A program made the position numbers and the translations under genes. A stretch of DNA of 64,000 nucleotides from Burkholderia stagnalis (GTDB taxonomy: Bacteria; Pseudomonadota; Gammaproteobacteria; Burkholderiales; Burkholderiaceae): NCBI RefSeq assembly GCF_902830275.1, contig NZ_CADESW010000010.1, forward strand, positions 62,001 through 126,000. Reading direction: 5' to 3'. The notes beneath the pieces were generated by a model. The model ran no database searches. It was not told the DNA's origin and was given only the letters and a program-made list of their open reading frames with translations. Below are positions 19,190 to 29,171 of this stretch, in pieces. Within the stretch, counting starts at the first letter, position 1, and every line of letters begins with the position of its first letter.

Positions 19190-20284
19190 TCAGCGTCCCG
19201 ACTTCAGCTCGGTCCACAGACGCGTCTGCAGGCGCTGGATCTCCGGCGGCAGCGGCTTGAGCAGGAACAGCGTCTTCACGACGTCGGCCGGCGGGTAGAC
19301 GGCCGGGTCGTTCGCGACGTCAGGCCGCACGTACTTGCGTGCCTCGGCGTTCGCGCTCGGGTAGTAGACCGCGTTCGTGATCGCCGCGTGAACCTTCGGA
19401 TCCTCGATGTAGTTGATCCACTGCAGCGCGGCGTCCTTGTTCTTCGCGTCCTTCGGGATCGCCATCACGTCGAACCAGACCGGTGCGCCGCCCTTCGGGA
19501 TGTAGTACTCGACCTTGTACGGCTTCTTCGCTTCCATCGCGCGATGCTTCGCGATCACGACGTCGCCCGACCAGCCGAACGCGAAGCACAGGTCGCCGCC
19601 GACCAGGTCGTTGATGTAGCCCGACGAGTTGAACTGCGTGATGTACGGACGGATCTTCTTCAGCACGTCCATCGCGGCCTTGTAGTCGGCCGGGTTCGTG
19701 CTCATCGGGTCCTTGCCGATGTAGTGCAGCGTCGCCGCGAACATCTGGTCCGGCGCGTCGAGCACCGACACGCCGCACGCCTTCAGCTTCGAGATGTTCT
19801 CCGGCTTGAACAGGATGTCCCAGTTGTCGAGCGGCACCTTGCCGAGGATCTGCTGGGCCTTGTTCACGTTGTACGCAAGGCCGGTCGTGCCGTACGCCCA
19901 GGGCACCGCATATTTGTTGCCCGGATCGGCGCCGGCGACGAGCGCCATCAGTTGCGGATCGAGATACTTGAGGTTCGGCAGCTTCGACTTGTCGAGCGGC
20001 GCGAAGATGCCGGCGGCGATCTGCTTGCCCGCGTAGTTGCTGGTCGGCACGACGATGTCGTAGCCCGAGCTGCCCGTCAGGAGCTTCGCCTGCAGCGTGT
20101 CGTCGCTGTCGTAGTTGTCATAGCGGACCTTGACGCCGCTCTGCTTCTCGAAGTTCGGGATCGTGTCCTTCGCAATGTAGTCCGACCAGTTGTAGACATT
20201 GAGCTGCGTATCCTTCGCCGCCGCCGCCGATGCGCCCACGCACAGCGCGAGCGCCGCGAACCGGCCCACTACCTTTGCTTTCAT
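19190..20284 (-). CDS. potF: Periplasmic putrescine-binding protein PotF
   Basis: A 364-residue type II periplasmic binding protein with a signal peptide (MKAKVVGRF..., cleavage near ASAAAAKD). NVYNWSDYIAKDTIPNFEKQSG is the hallmark N-terminus of PotD/PotF proteins, and GTTGLAYN and FGWSGDVV line the ligand cleft. It captures the polyamine and delivers it to PotGHI. ATG 20284 has GGAGGGAG eight bases upstream, which decides it over the in-frame start 15 codons earlier. First gene of the operon. Confidence 0.9.
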   Translation of the reverse strand: MKAKVVGRFAALALCVGASAAAAKDTQLNVYNWSDYIAKDTIPNFEKQSGVKVRYDNYDSDDTLQAKLLTGSSGYDIVVPTSNYAGKQIAAGIFAPLDKSKLPNLKYLDPQLMALVAGADPGNKYAVPWAYGTTGLAYNVNKAQQILGKVPLDNWDILFKPENISKLKACGVSVLDAPDQMFAATLHYIGKDPMSTNPADYKAAMDVLKKIRPYITQFNSSGYINDLVGGDLCFAFGWSGDVVIAKHRAMEAKKPYKVEYYIPKGGAPVWFDVMAIPKDAKNKDAALQWINYIEDPKVHAAITNAVYYPSANAEARKYVRPDVANDPAVYPPADVVKTLFLLKPLPPEIQRLQTRLWTELKSGR

Positions 20285-20791
20285 CCCGTTCTCCCTCCGG
20301 CCGGACCGTTCGCCCGGCTGCCTCGTCATGGCGGCGCATTCTGGCGCTCCGCCCCTCGAAAACCCCGAAAACTACCATCATTCGCGCTCCGTCACAAAAA
20401 AATCATGCCGGTGTCGCGCAAACGGAACAGATTCCCGCCGCCGGCCGATCCGGCCGCCCGTGCGGCGGAGCATTCCGGGGGAAATTCTATCGGGTAATCG
20501 GCGGCTGTCCACCTGGAAAAACAGGCGGTGGCGAAACCGCCGTCGAGCGCCGGACGAGCGGCTTGCCCGGCAGCGCGGCGCATGCTGCCGTTTCACCGGT
20601 GAAATCGCGACGCGCCTCGCGCGCCCGGCCCCAGCCGCCAGGGCCGGCCCGCTGTTGGCCGCGGCCATCATCGGCCGCTTGGCCGTACTGTCACGACGAC
20701 GTACCGGGACAGCATGCCGGCCGCACCCGCCAGGCCACCCGGCTCCGATGCACTAAAATGACGACCCGACGATTCCACTGCGCCCCCTCCG
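20285..20791. other. Intergenic region between potF and the DUF1289 gene
   Basis: About 507 bp separate two divergently read genes. It must hold the potF promoter on the minus strand and a promoter for the small gene on the plus strand, but I see no convincing -35/-10 pair. Open frames here lack start context and are mirror frames of GC-rich DNA. Confidence 0.5.
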
Positions 20792-20995
20792 ATGGCCTCC
20801 AATCTCCACGACCTGCCCGACAGCCCCTGCATCGGCGTGTGTTCGACCCTCTTCGACGACGTCTGCAAGGGCTGCGGCCGCACAGCCGCCGAAGTCTCGA
20901 ACTGGGTGTTCCTGAGCGACGACGAAAAACACGCGGTGTGGGAACGCATCACGCGCGAAGGCACGGCGATGCGCTTCCAGTACGACAAGCTGTAA
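20792..20995 (+). CDS. DUF1289 small cysteine-rich protein
   Basis: A 67-residue protein with the DUF1289 pattern SPCIGVCSTLFDDVCKGCGRTAAEVSNWVFLSDDEK: four cysteines in CxxxC...CxxC, probably binding a metal or Fe-S cluster, then a conserved Trp and a helical tail. The family is common in proteobacteria and its role is not established. It is alone, with unrelated genes on both sides. The start ATG is the first in frame and matches the usual family length. Confidence 0.85.
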   Translation: MASNLHDLPDSPCIGVCSTLFDDVCKGCGRTAAEVSNWVFLSDDEKHAVWERITREGTAMRFQYDKL

Positions 20996-21618
20996 TTATT
21001 CCTCTCGCGCCGGCGCATGCCGACGCGATGCACACGGCCGGGCTCCCGCCTGCGCGCGTGCGAGCCGCTCGTCGGCCGAACGAACGCTGCGTATCGCGCG
21101 CAGCCGCGGCGTTGGCCGCGCGCCCCGCCTGGTTCCCTGCCTGCGTCGCCCCCCGCGCCCCAACGCGACAAACACCGCGACATTCGTTTCCCTTCATCCT
21201 TCCCGCCGCCGGCAAGCGCCATGGCCGGCATGACGCCGTGCGCCGGCAATCCCGACCGGCGATTGCCGACTGACGTGTCAAGGCCGCGTCATGCCCGATC
21301 TTCGAAATCATCCGCCGAGATCGAATCGATACCGCTTCATCTTTATTGAAGCTGAAAAGTATTTCATTTGACATTCGTAACGATCAAAACACCAGTTACT
21401 CCGAGACAAACCCGATTATTTTCACGAATAGAAATTTCAGATTCCATAAAAACAATCGTGAAAATTTGTACATGTCCGATTTCAATTTCAGAATCCAATT
21501 GATAAATTCCACCTCGCTCACCGGAAATATCGGCGGGTGAATTTCTCTCCATTAGTCAAAAATCCGGATCCCCCGAATCAAATTCGGAATTCCGGCTTAT
21601 TACCTGGAACCCCTTCAA
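20996..21618. other. Non-coding region, AT-rich in its second half, before the fimbrial locus
   Basis: The first 300 bp are ordinary GC-rich spacer. From about 21,320 to 21,620 the DNA is strikingly AT-rich compared with everything around it, with several A/T runs. It probably holds the fimbrial promoter and may bind H-NS-like silencers. A 64-codon open frame at 21,346-21,540 has no ribosome-binding site or recognisable content, so I leave it out. Confidence 0.5.
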
Positions 21619-22299
21619 ATGAAATTCATTAAGATGACGAACAAGATGTCCGGCCTCGTGACTGCGGGCCTGCTCGCGATGTGCAGCGCATCCGCGTTCG
21701 CCGAGTCGTTCGAAGTCAAGGTCACCGGCAAGATCAAGCCCGGCGCCTGCACGCCGACGCTCGCCGGCGGCGGCACGTTCGATTACGGACTCATCGGCAC
21801 GGCTGAACTCAGCCCCACCGAGCCCACGCTGCTCACGATCCATTCGGATTCGATCACGATCACCTGCGACGCCGCCGCCCGCGTCGCACTGACGGCGCAG
21901 GACAATCGTGCCGGCACTGGCGCATTCTCCGGCAATATCAATTTCTTCGGCATGCCCAACTCAACCATCACGCAATTCGGTCTCGGCACGGCCGGCGGCA
22001 AGAATATCGGCGCCTTTGCATTTCGGTTCAGAAAAAACTCGTTCCAGGCAGATGGCGTGGCTGTCGATTCGATTTATTCGAAAACCAGCGGCGCCACCTG
22101 GATCACGTCCGACGGAATCGCCGAAAGGACCGGAGGCTACGAGTCCTGGGCAGCGAAAGGCAAGTTGGTGCCGGTCGCGGCGAAGGTTTTCACCGGCACG
22201 CTCGACGTGCAGGCCGCCATCGACAAGACGTCGAATCTCGACGTGAGCCAGGAAATCAATCTCGACGGCCTCGCGACCGTCTCGCTCGTGTACCTGTAA
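21619..22299 (+). CDS. DUF1120-type fimbrial subunit
   Basis: A 226-residue secreted protein. A signal peptide (LVTAGLLAMCSASAFAES) precedes a beta-rich domain with FEVKVTGKIKPGACTPTLAGGGTFDYG, characteristic of DUF1120 subunits related to chaperone/usher pilins. Two cysteines (in GACTP and ITCDA) would form the usual pilin disulfide. The C-terminus ends in a hydrophobic strand (LATVSLVYL) of the type bound by a fimbrial chaperone. The chaperone and usher genes follow, so this is probably the structural subunit. The exact N-terminus is uncertain: ATGs at codons 1, 6 and 10 are possible. Confidence 0.8.
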   Translation: MKFIKMTNKMSGLVTAGLLAMCSASAFAESFEVKVTGKIKPGACTPTLAGGGTFDYGLIGTAELSPTEPTLLTIHSDSITITCDAAARVALTAQDNRAGTGAFSGNINFFGMPNSTITQFGLGTAGGKNIGAFAFRFRKNSFQADGVAVDSIYSKTSGATWITSDGIAERTGGYESWAAKGKLVPVAAKVFTGTLDVQAAIDKTSNLDVSQEINLDGLATVSLVYL

Positions 22300-22414
22300 T
22301 TCCGGTACGCCCCTTTCCGTCGATTGTCTTTATCGCCTGACAGGCGTCGACTGTGCCGCCGCTTCGGCGAAGCGGCGGCACAACGCACGCTTGCGCCAAC
22401 AGGTAGCCGATTCC

Positions 22415-23155
22415 ATGAAATTCCCTGCGATCCATTCCCTGCGGTTGTCGTTGTTCGTCCCTCTCCTCGGTGGCCTGATCGGCGCGAACGCCGTACATGC
22501 AATGGGCGTCGTGCCCGATACGTCCGTGGTGATCGTCGACGAGGCCGATGGCGAAGGAACGATCTCGGTCAGAAACACCGACGACCAGCCGACGCTCCTT
22601 CATACGACGATCGAGCCCATTCCCGAAGACCCGGCCGAGCTCGTCATCGCGACGCCCCCGGTCGCGCGGGTCGAAGGCGGCGCTGCGCAACTCGTCCGGT
22701 TCGTACTCGCCGGAAACGAACCGCTCGCAACGCAGCGCCTCGCCCGCGTGACGTTCTCCGGCATTCCACCGAAGCGCCAGGGCCGGAACGAGATCCGGAC
22801 GATCCTTCGCCAGAACCTGCCCGTCCTGGTCCAGCCGCGCGACCTCGAGCGCAACGATGCGCCGTGGGCGCTGCTGAAGTGGTCGATCGACGGCGGCGAA
22901 CTGGTCGTGCGCAACGACAGCCGCTACGTGGTGCGCCTCGAACAGAAAGTGCAGTTGCTGCCGACGCAGCAGATCGTGTCGCTGCCGGCGCCTTACGTGC
23001 TGGCCGGACAGGCGCGCCGGATCGCGTTGTCCAGCGGCGCTGCCGCCATGCCCGAGCGCGTCCGCCTGTTTCCCGCCACGGTCTATGGCTACTCGGTCGA
23101 TCACTACGACGCGCCGCTCGACCTCGGCACGGCCGGTGCGGTCACGCGCCGGTAA
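22415..23155 (+). CDS. Periplasmic fimbrial chaperone
   Basis: A 246-residue PapD-like chaperone with a signal peptide ending near NAVHAMGV. The first Ig-like domain holds VRFVLAGNEPLATQRLARVTFSGIPPK, the strand region that donates a beta-strand to pilin subunits; the usual conserved basic residue is in the LARVTF/IPPK stretch. A second Ig-like domain with VRNDSRYVVRLEQKVQLLP follows. It would hold DUF1120 subunits in the periplasm and pass them to the usher. ATG 22415 is chosen over an upstream TTG because the signal peptide starts there. Confidence 0.85.
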   Translation: MKFPAIHSLRLSLFVPLLGGLIGANAVHAMGVVPDTSVVIVDEADGEGTISVRNTDDQPTLLHTTIEPIPEDPAELVIATPPVARVEGGAAQLVRFVLAGNEPLATQRLARVTFSGIPPKRQGRNEIRTILRQNLPVLVQPRDLERNDAPWALLKWSIDGGELVVRNDSRYVVRLEQKVQLLPTQQIVSLPAPYVLAGQARRIALSSGAAAMPERVRLFPATVYGYSVDHYDAPLDLGTAGAVTRR

Positions 23156-25652
23156 GCGCCGTGCGGCCGTTTCCGGACCTGCAACGGCGGGTGCCGCCCG
23201 TAACCGGGACGTACTGCTCGCGTTCGGGCTGTCCATCGCCGCAGGCAGCACACCATGCGCCGCCACCTCCGGCGCCGGCGGCGCCCCGCCCGATGCGCTC
23301 GAATTCGACACGGGCGCGCTGCGTGAGCAAGGCATCGACGCCGCGGCCGCCCGCTACTTCGAGCACGCGCCACGCTTCGCGCCCGGCACCGCGCCCGTCA
23401 GGCTGACGGTCAACGGCAGGCGCGCCGGTCGCGCCGATGCGCGGTTCGACGACAACGGAAACCTGTGTGCCACGCCCGCCCTGCTGCATGCGGCCGGCCT
23501 CGTCGTCCCCGATGCGTTCCGCGCTGCGGTCGCGCCGGCCGCGCGTCCCGACGCGGCCCCATGCCACGACTACCGGCGCTTCTATCCGCAGACGATCGTC
23601 ACGCTGCGCCCGGCCGACGGCGCCATCGACCTCGTCGTGCCAGCCGACGCGCTCGCTGCGACCCGGCGCACGCCCGGCGCGTTCGAGCGCGGCGGCTTCG
23701 CCGGGCTCGTCAACTACGACCTGCTCGCGACGACGACGCGCACCCCCGCCGGCACATCGCAATACTGGCAGGCCACGACCGAAGCCGGGTTCAACGCGTC
23801 GGACTGGATCGTCCGCAGCAGCCAGATCGTCACGGCCGTGGACGGGCACGTCGACGTCAACCATCAGGCGGCCTACGCGCAGCGCACGTTCGCGTCGCTC
23901 GGCACGACGTTGCAGGCGGGGCAGATCGTCCCGCGCTCGACGCTGTTCGCGACCGGCCGGATGTTCGGCCTGCAGGCGTTTCCCGACGAAGCGCTTGCCG
24001 TCGCGCCCGGGACGGCTGCGCGGGTGACCGGGATCGCGCGCACGCAGGCGCGCGTCGAGGTGCGCCAGCTCGGCGTGCTGATTCACACGTCGCAGTTGCC
24101 GCCCGGCCCTTTTGCGCTGGGCGATCTGCCGCTCGTCAGCGGCACTGCGGATATTGACGTGACGATCGTCGAGGCCACGGGCGACGCGCAGCATTTCGTC
24201 GTGCCGGGATCGTCCCTGTCCGGCGCCGGGCTCGCCGCCGCGCAAGGGCTGGCGATCGCGGTCGGCCGCCTGCAGAACGACGGATACGCGCAGGCCCCGT
24301 GGCTCGCGACCGCCACCCACGGCTGGCAGATCCGGCAACGCGCCCGGCTGAACGCCGGCATCCTGGTGTCGTCGCCGTTGCAGTCGGGCGCTGCGAGCGT
24401 CGAATTCGTCCCGCTTGCCGGCGTCGATGCGGCCGTCGGCATCGACATCAGCCGTACCGCCGGTCGACGCGGCACCCAGGCCCGTGTCACCGTGGCGAGC
24501 AACCGCGACACGGCGCTGAGCGCCAGCGCGTCGTATGCACGGCGCACGTCCGGATACCGGGAGTTGACCGATGCCGTCCTCTCGACGGACGCATTCACGC
24601 CGCCCTCGCACACGCAATTCGCCGCCGCGCTCGGCTGGCACGATCGCGCGCTCGGCATGCTGTCGCTCGACTACACGTGTGTCGGGGTATTCGACGGCCC
24701 CGACATGCAACGCATCGCCGGCATGTGGACCCGTCCGTTCGGGCGCGGATCGCTTTCGCTGAACGTAAGCCGTACGCTCGGCACCCGCGGCGCGGGCGGC
24801 ACCCAGGTCTACGTCAGCGTGGCCGTGCCGATCGGCCAGCGCAGCGTCGGCGCATACGCGAACGTCACGGGCGACTCGCTGCGCTCCGGCGCCCGCTATT
24901 CCGACACGTTCGGCCGCACCGGCAGCTACAGCGTCGCGGCCGACTACGACACCGCGAACCGTTCGCCGTCGATACGCGCGACTGTCAGCGCCACGCCAGG
25001 CCATACGCGTGCGACCGTGAACGCCAGCCTCTACGGCGCCGGCCGTTCGACAATCGGTGTCAATCTGCGCGGCGCGGTCGCCCTGCTCGATGGCGTCGGC
25101 ATGCTGTCGCCGTACGAGATTCGCGACACGTTTGCGCTCGCCAGCGTCGGCGATCGCGCCGGCATCGAACTCGCGACGCCGTCCGGCCCGGTCTGGACCG
25201 ATCGGCGCGGCCGAGCCGTCATCGCATCGCTGCCCGCATACGCGCAGACGTTCATTCGGGTCAACACGAAAAGCCTGCCGCGCAACCTCGACCTGAAGAA
25301 TGGGCTGCAGACCGTCGAAGCCGGACGCGGCTCGGTCAGCCGCGTCGAATTTGCCGTCGAGCAAACGCGACGCGTGCTGCTGACCGTGACGCAAGCGAAC
25401 GGCGCGTTGCTGCCGACGCTGTCGACCGTCATCGACGACGGCGACCGGTTCGTGACCGTCAGCGGCGGCGAAGGCAAGCTGCTGCTCACGGGCGCCCAAC
25501 TGACCAAGCCGCTGCGAATCGCATTACCGAACGGGAAGCGCTGCCGCCTGACGTTCGCGCTGCCGGACGTGCCGCCCGTCGCGACGCGCTACTACGAACG
25601 GGCCGACGCGCGCTGCGCGTCATCGCCCGATCCCGCCACGGGCAGCACATAA
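23136..25652 (+). CDS. Outer-membrane fimbrial usher, divergent
   Basis: An 838-residue usher, the outer-membrane pore through which fimbrial subunits are assembled. An Arg-rich start and hydrophobic segment (DVLLAFGLSIAAGSTPCAA) form the signal peptide. An N-terminal chaperone-binding domain, a long beta-barrel rich in alternating Ser/Thr/Ala strands and a C-terminal domain ending in a paired-cysteine region (GKRCRLTF...DARCASS) follow. The start is probably GTG 23136, overlapping the chaperone gene by 20 bases; an ATG 17 codons earlier would give an unusual n-region. It differs from FimD-type ushers and fits those found with DUF1120 subunits. Confidence 0.8.
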   Translation: MRSRAGKRRAAVSGPATAGAARNRDVLLAFGLSIAAGSTPCAATSGAGGAPPDALEFDTGALREQGIDAAAARYFEHAPRFAPGTAPVRLTVNGRRAGRADARFDDNGNLCATPALLHAAGLVVPDAFRAAVAPAARPDAAPCHDYRRFYPQTIVTLRPADGAIDLVVPADALAATRRTPGAFERGGFAGLVNYDLLATTTRTPAGTSQYWQATTEAGFNASDWIVRSSQIVTAVDGHVDVNHQAAYAQRTFASLGTTLQAGQIVPRSTLFATGRMFGLQAFPDEALAVAPGTAARVTGIARTQARVEVRQLGVLIHTSQLPPGPFALGDLPLVSGTADIDVTIVEATGDAQHFVVPGSSLSGAGLAAAQGLAIAVGRLQNDGYAQAPWLATATHGWQIRQRARLNAGILVSSPLQSGAASVEFVPLAGVDAAVGIDISRTAGRRGTQARVTVASNRDTALSASASYARRTSGYRELTDAVLSTDAFTPPSHTQFAAALGWHDRALGMLSLDYTCVGVFDGPDMQRIAGMWTRPFGRGSLSLNVSRTLGTRGAGGTQVYVSVAVPIGQRSVGAYANVTGDSLRSGARYSDTFGRTGSYSVAADYDTANRSPSIRATVSATPGHTRATVNASLYGAGRSTIGVNLRGAVALLDGVGMLSPYEIRDTFALASVGDRAGIELATPSGPVWTDRRGRAVIASLPAYAQTFIRVNTKSLPRNLDLKNGLQTVEAGRGSVSRVEFAVEQTRRVLLTVTQANGALLPTLSTVIDDGDRFVTVSGGEGKLLLTGAQLTKPLRIALPNGKRCRLTFALPDVPPVATRYYERADARCASSPDPATGST

Positions 25653-25657
25653 AAAAA

Positions 25658-25681
25658 GCGGCACGCATACCGCCGTGCCGC
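25658..25681 (-). terminator. Rho-independent terminator of ompW
   Basis: A perfect 8-bp stem (GCGGCACG / CGTGCCGC) with an 8-base loop is followed by seven T residues on the minus strand. The T run is the A run that also contains the usher stop codon, so the two genes are packed end to end. Confidence 0.85.
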
Positions 25682-25708
25682 CAACCCCAACTCTGTTCTT
25701 TTACGCGT

Positions 25709-26353
25709 TCAGAACTTCATCCCGACGCCCACGCCGACGATCAGCGGATCGATGTGCAGCGTGCCGATCGACTTGTCGCCGAGCGTCGCATCGGTACTCA
25801 TCCAGATCTTCTTCACGTCGACGTTGACGAACACCTTCTTCGTCACCTGCACGTCGACGCCGAACTGCAGCGCGGGCCCGAAGCTGCTCTTCTCGATCGA
25901 CACGCCCTGCCCGCCGACGTTGAGCCCGTTGTTGTAGAAGTACGTGTAGTTCAGGCCCGCGCCCACGTACGGACGCACCTTGCCGGCATGGTTGAAGTGG
26001 TACTGCAGCAGCAGCGTCGGCGGCAGCACGTTCACGCCGCCGAGGTCGCCGAGGCTCGACGTCGCCTGGTGCCGCGACGTGCCGAGGATCAGCTCGACGC
26101 CGAGATAGTCGCGAATCATGTACGTGAAATCGAGCTCGGGCACGATCGCGTTCTTCACGCCGACGTTGATCGCGCCCAGCGTGTCGCTGCCGCGCTCGTT
26201 CGGCTGGATGCTGATCGCGCGCAGCCGGGCCAGAAAGTCGCCCTGGTAAATGCCATCGCCCTGCGAAGCGGCGTGCGACAGTGTCGGCATCGCGGCGAGG
26301 CTCGCGGCACATGCCGCGGCAGTCATACAGTTTCGAATCGTCTTGTGCATCAT
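25709..26353 (-). CDS. ompW: OmpW-family outer-membrane protein
   Basis: A 214-residue eight-stranded beta-barrel of the OmpW family. The signal peptide ends near LSHAASQ. Signature stretches are GDFLARLRAISIQPNE, FTYMIRDYLGVELILGTSRHQ and a final aromatic Phe (VGVGVGMKF) for BAM-mediated insertion. It probably forms a small hydrophobic channel; its substrate is not known from sequence. It is monocistronic with its own terminator and convergent with the fimbrial usher. Confidence 0.9.
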   Translation of the reverse strand: MMHKTIRNCMTAAACAASLAAMPTLSHAASQGDGIYQGDFLARLRAISIQPNERGSDTLGAINVGVKNAIVPELDFTYMIRDYLGVELILGTSRHQATSSLGDLGGVNVLPPTLLLQYHFNHAGKVRPYVGAGLNYTYFYNNGLNVGGQGVSIEKSSFGPALQFGVDVQVTKKVFVNVDVKKIWMSTDATLGDKSIGTLHIDPLIVGVGVGMKF

Positions 26354-26418
26354 CTTACGAACCCCCTAGGAACGGCCTCCATTCTGTCGGCAGGGTCTTT
26401 CCCTCATCTTGATATTCG

Positions 26419-27609
26419 TCAAGCCAGCGTAAACGTGGGGCGGTTTGTCGCAGCGTCGGTCGCACGGCCCGTGAGCAGCAGGTCGAGCAAATCCCGCACG
26501 CTGCGGATCGCGCGGCCGAACGGCAGCGCCTCGCGGCCGCGGAAGAACAGGCCGTTCGCGACGTCGCCGCGCAACGCGGCGGCGAGGCGCGTATCGATGC
26601 AGAAGTGGCCGAACTTCTCGATGCCGTCGCGCAAGCCGCATACGCTCAGGCATTCGAGCGCGGTCGGACAGCGCTGCTTCAGCGCGCCGAGCTTGTTGCG
26701 GATGCGCGTCTCGTTGCGCAGGTAACGATCGAGCCACGGCGTCTTCACCGCGCGCGCCGGCAGGCCCGTCACGCTGACGAACTCGACGATGTCGTCGGGG
26801 CCCGCATCGGCGAGCACGCGCTTGAAGTTCGGATGCGCGTCGCCCTCCTCGGTGACCGCGAACGGCGTGCCGACCTGCACGGCGTTCGCGCCGGCGGCGA
26901 GCGCGTCGCGCACCGCCGCGTGACTGTTGATGCCGCCCGCGACGATCAGCGGTATTCGCTCGCGCGCGAGGCCGAGCGACGCGATCACCTGCGCACTCTC
27001 GTCGAGCACGCGCGCGAAGTCGAAGCGTGGGTCGTGCATGTCGTCGAGCTGCGTGACGCCGAGATGGCCGCCCGCATGCGCGGGATGCTCGATCACGATC
27101 GCGTCCGGCAGCCGGCCCTTCTTCATCCATTTCTTCAGCACGAGCGCGATGCCGCGGCTGTCCGACAGGATCGGGATCAATGCGATGTCATGGCCGTGCG
27201 TCAGGTCCGGCAGGTCGAGCGGCAGGCCCGCGCCCATCACGATCGCGTCCGCGCCGTGCTCGCATGCGACACGCACGTAGTCCGCGTGCGCGCTGACCGC
27301 CTTCATCACGTTGACGGCGATCATTCCGCGCCCGTCGCTGTAGGTCTTCGCAAGACGGATCTCGCGCGCGAGCGCGTCGAGATTCGCGGCCTCGAGCGTG
27401 GCGCGCACCGGCTGCGCACGGCAGCGTTCGAGCAGGTCCGCATGGTGATGGCGCAGGTCGATGCTCGCGATCGTGCCGAGCGCGCCTTCGCGCGCGACGC
27501 TGCCGGCCAGCCGGTGCGCAGAGACCCCGACGCCCATGCCGCCCTGCACGACCGGCAGCAATGAACGGCCGCGAATCACGAGCGGCGGGAAGGAAGTGCG
27601 GGCAGACAT
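26419..27609 (-). CDS. Nitronate monooxygenase-like FMN enzyme
   Basis: A 396-residue (beta/alpha)8 FMN protein of the nitronate monooxygenase/2-nitropropane dioxygenase group. VVQGGMGVGVSAHRLAG is the N-terminal flavin-binding stretch; PLIVAGGINSHAAVRDALAAGANAVQVGTPF carries the phosphate-binding glycines; IEHPAHAGGHLG includes the candidate catalytic His. A cysteine-bearing C-terminal extension (CPTALECLSVCGL) is longer than in minimal family members. It would detoxify nitronates or act as an NAD(P)H-flavin reductase; the sequence does not separate these. The gene stands alone: a terminator separates it from the aldehyde dehydrogenase upstream. Confidence 0.82.
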   Translation of the reverse strand: MSARTSFPPLVIRGRSLLPVVQGGMGVGVSAHRLAGSVAREGALGTIASIDLRHHHADLLERCRAQPVRATLEAANLDALAREIRLAKTYSDGRGMIAVNVMKAVSAHADYVRVACEHGADAIVMGAGLPLDLPDLTHGHDIALIPILSDSRGIALVLKKWMKKGRLPDAIVIEHPAHAGGHLGVTQLDDMHDPRFDFARVLDESAQVIASLGLARERIPLIVAGGINSHAAVRDALAAGANAVQVGTPFAVTEEGDAHPNFKRVLADAGPDDIVEFVSVTGLPARAVKTPWLDRYLRNETRIRNKLGALKQRCPTALECLSVCGLRDGIEKFGHFCIDTRLAAALRGDVANGLFFRGREALPFGRAIRSVRDLLDLLLTGRATDAATNRPTFTLA

Positions 27610-27684
27610 CGGGGACCTCGTCGAACCATCGGAAGCTGCGATGATCGACGATTGGCCGGCGCGCGCCTTGCGCGGCATCAAGAA

Positions 27685-27711
27685 AAACGGCACGCGCAAG
27701 GCGTGCCGTTT
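27685..27711 (-). terminator. Rho-independent terminator of the aldehyde dehydrogenase gene
   Basis: An 11-bp perfect stem (AAACGGCACGC / GCGTGCCGTTT) with a 5-base loop leads into a T run on the minus strand, 24 bp after the dehydrogenase stop. Confidence 0.88.
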
Positions 27712-27734
27712 CGTGTAGCGCGCGTTGCCGCCGC

Positions 27735-29171
27735 TCAGGCCGTCTTCTGCGGCTTGAGCTGCATCGACTTGTATTCGAGGTATTCCTCGAGCCCGTACAC
27801 GCCGTTCTCGCGGCCGTGGCCCGACTGCTTGAAGCCGCCGAACGGCGCGGCCATGTTCCACGTGCCGCCGTTGATGTCGACCTGCCCGGTGCGAATGCGC
27901 CGCGCGACGCGCATCGCGTGCTCGTCGCTGCCGGCCCACACCGCGCCGCCGAGGCCGTACGGCGAGTCGTTCGCGATGCGCACCGCTTCGTCCTCGTCGC
28001 GATAGGTGATGATCGACAGCACCGGCCCGAAGATCTCCTCCTGCGCGATCGTCGATTTCGGGTCGACGCGCCCGAACACGGTCGGCTTCACGAAGAAGCC
28101 CTTGTCGATGCCGTCCGGCAGGCCGACGCCGCCCGTCACGAGCTCCGCGCCTTCGTCGATGCCGCGCTGGATGTACGACTGCACGCGCTGCTGCTGCGCC
28201 GCCGACGCGAGCGCGCCGAGACGCGTCGCATCCTGCCGCGGGTCGCCCGCGACGTACGCTTCGGCCGCGGTCTTCGCGAGCGCGCGCGCTTCGTCGTAGC
28301 GGGCTTCCGGCACGAGCATCCGGGTGTGCGCGGAACAGGTCTGGCCGGCGTTCAGGTAGCACGCGTTGACCGTGCCCTTCACCGCCGCCGTGAAATCGGC
28401 ATCGTCGAGGATCACCGACGCCGACTTGCCGCCCAGCTCGAGCGCGACGCGCTTGACGCTCGCGGCGGCCAGCTCGGCCACGCGCTTGCCGGCGCGGGTC
28501 GAGCCGGTGAACGACACCATGTCGATGTCGGGATCGGTCGCGAGCACTTCCCCGACCACCGGCCCGTAGCCGCACACGAGGTTGAACACGCCGGCCGGCA
28601 GCCCCGCTTCATGAATCGCCTCGGCGAGCATGAACGCGTTGAGCGGCGCGATCTCCGACGGCTTGAGGACTACCGTGCAGCCGGCGGCCAGCGCCGGCGC
28701 GACTTTCAGCGTGACCTGGTTGAGCGGGTAGTTCCACGGCGTGATCGCCGCGACGACGCCGACCGGTTCGCGCACGACGAGCGAGTTGTCGACCCGCGCC
28801 TCGAATTCGAACGACGCGGCGAGCTTCGCGTACGCGTTCCAGTTGTAGATCGGGCCGCCCACCTGAATCGCGCGCGACAGCTTGATCGGCATGCCGACCT
28901 CGCCCGTGATCGATTGAGCGAGTTCCTCGCCGCGTGCCTGCAGGCGCTCGGCAATCTTGCGCAGGTAGGCGGCGCGCGTCGCGGGCGGGGTGGCCGCCCA
29001 GCCGTCGAACGCGGCGCGCGCGGCGCGCACGGCCGCTTGCGCATCGGCCGGCTGGCCCTCCGGAATCCGGCCGATCACGGCCTCGGTGCCCGAGTCGATC
29101 ACGTCGATCATGCCGTCGCCCGTCGGCTCGCGCCAGGCGCCGTCGATATAGAACTTGTCGTAGGTTTTCAT
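27735..29171 (-). CDS. NAD(P)-dependent aldehyde dehydrogenase
   Basis: A 478-residue class I/II aldehyde dehydrogenase. The Rossmann region includes [31 protein letters not shown]. The catalytic base lies in [10 protein letters not shown] and the nucleophile is the Cys of [26 protein letters not shown] is the C-terminal family signature. It oxidises an aldehyde to its acid, but the substrate cannot be assigned. ATG 29171 ([11 protein letters not shown]) matches the usual family start; the long upstream open frame has no such match. It has its own terminator and is not in an operon. Confidence 0.9.
   Translation of the reverse strand: MKTYDKFYIDGAWREPTGDGMIDVIDSGTEAVIGRIPEGQPADAQAAVRAARAAFDGWAATPPATRAAYLRKIAERLQARGEELAQSITGEVGMPIKLSRAIQVGGPIYNWNAYAKLAASFEFEARVDNSLVVREPVGVVAAITPWNYPLNQVTLKVAPALAAGCTVVLKPSEIAPLNAFMLAEAIHEAGLPAGVFNLVCGYGPVVGEVLATDPDIDMVSFTGSTRAGKRVAELAAASVKRVALELGGKSASVILDDADFTAAVKGTVNACYLNAGQTCSAHTRMLVPEARYDEARALAKTAAEAYVAGDPRQDATRLGALASAAQQQRVQSYIQRGIDEGAELVTGGVGLPDGIDKGFFVKPTVFGRVDPKSTIAQEEIFGPVLSIITYRDEDEAVRIANDSPYGLGGAVWAGSDEHAMRVARRIRTGQVDINGGTWNMAAPFGGFKQSGHGRENGVYGLEEYLEYKSMQLKPQKTA

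Noticed and set aside
21346-21540. 64-codon frame in the AT-rich block before the fimbrial genes
   Set aside because: No ribosome-binding site, no recognisable content; the antisense strand is equally open, as expected for AT-rich DNA with few stops by chance.
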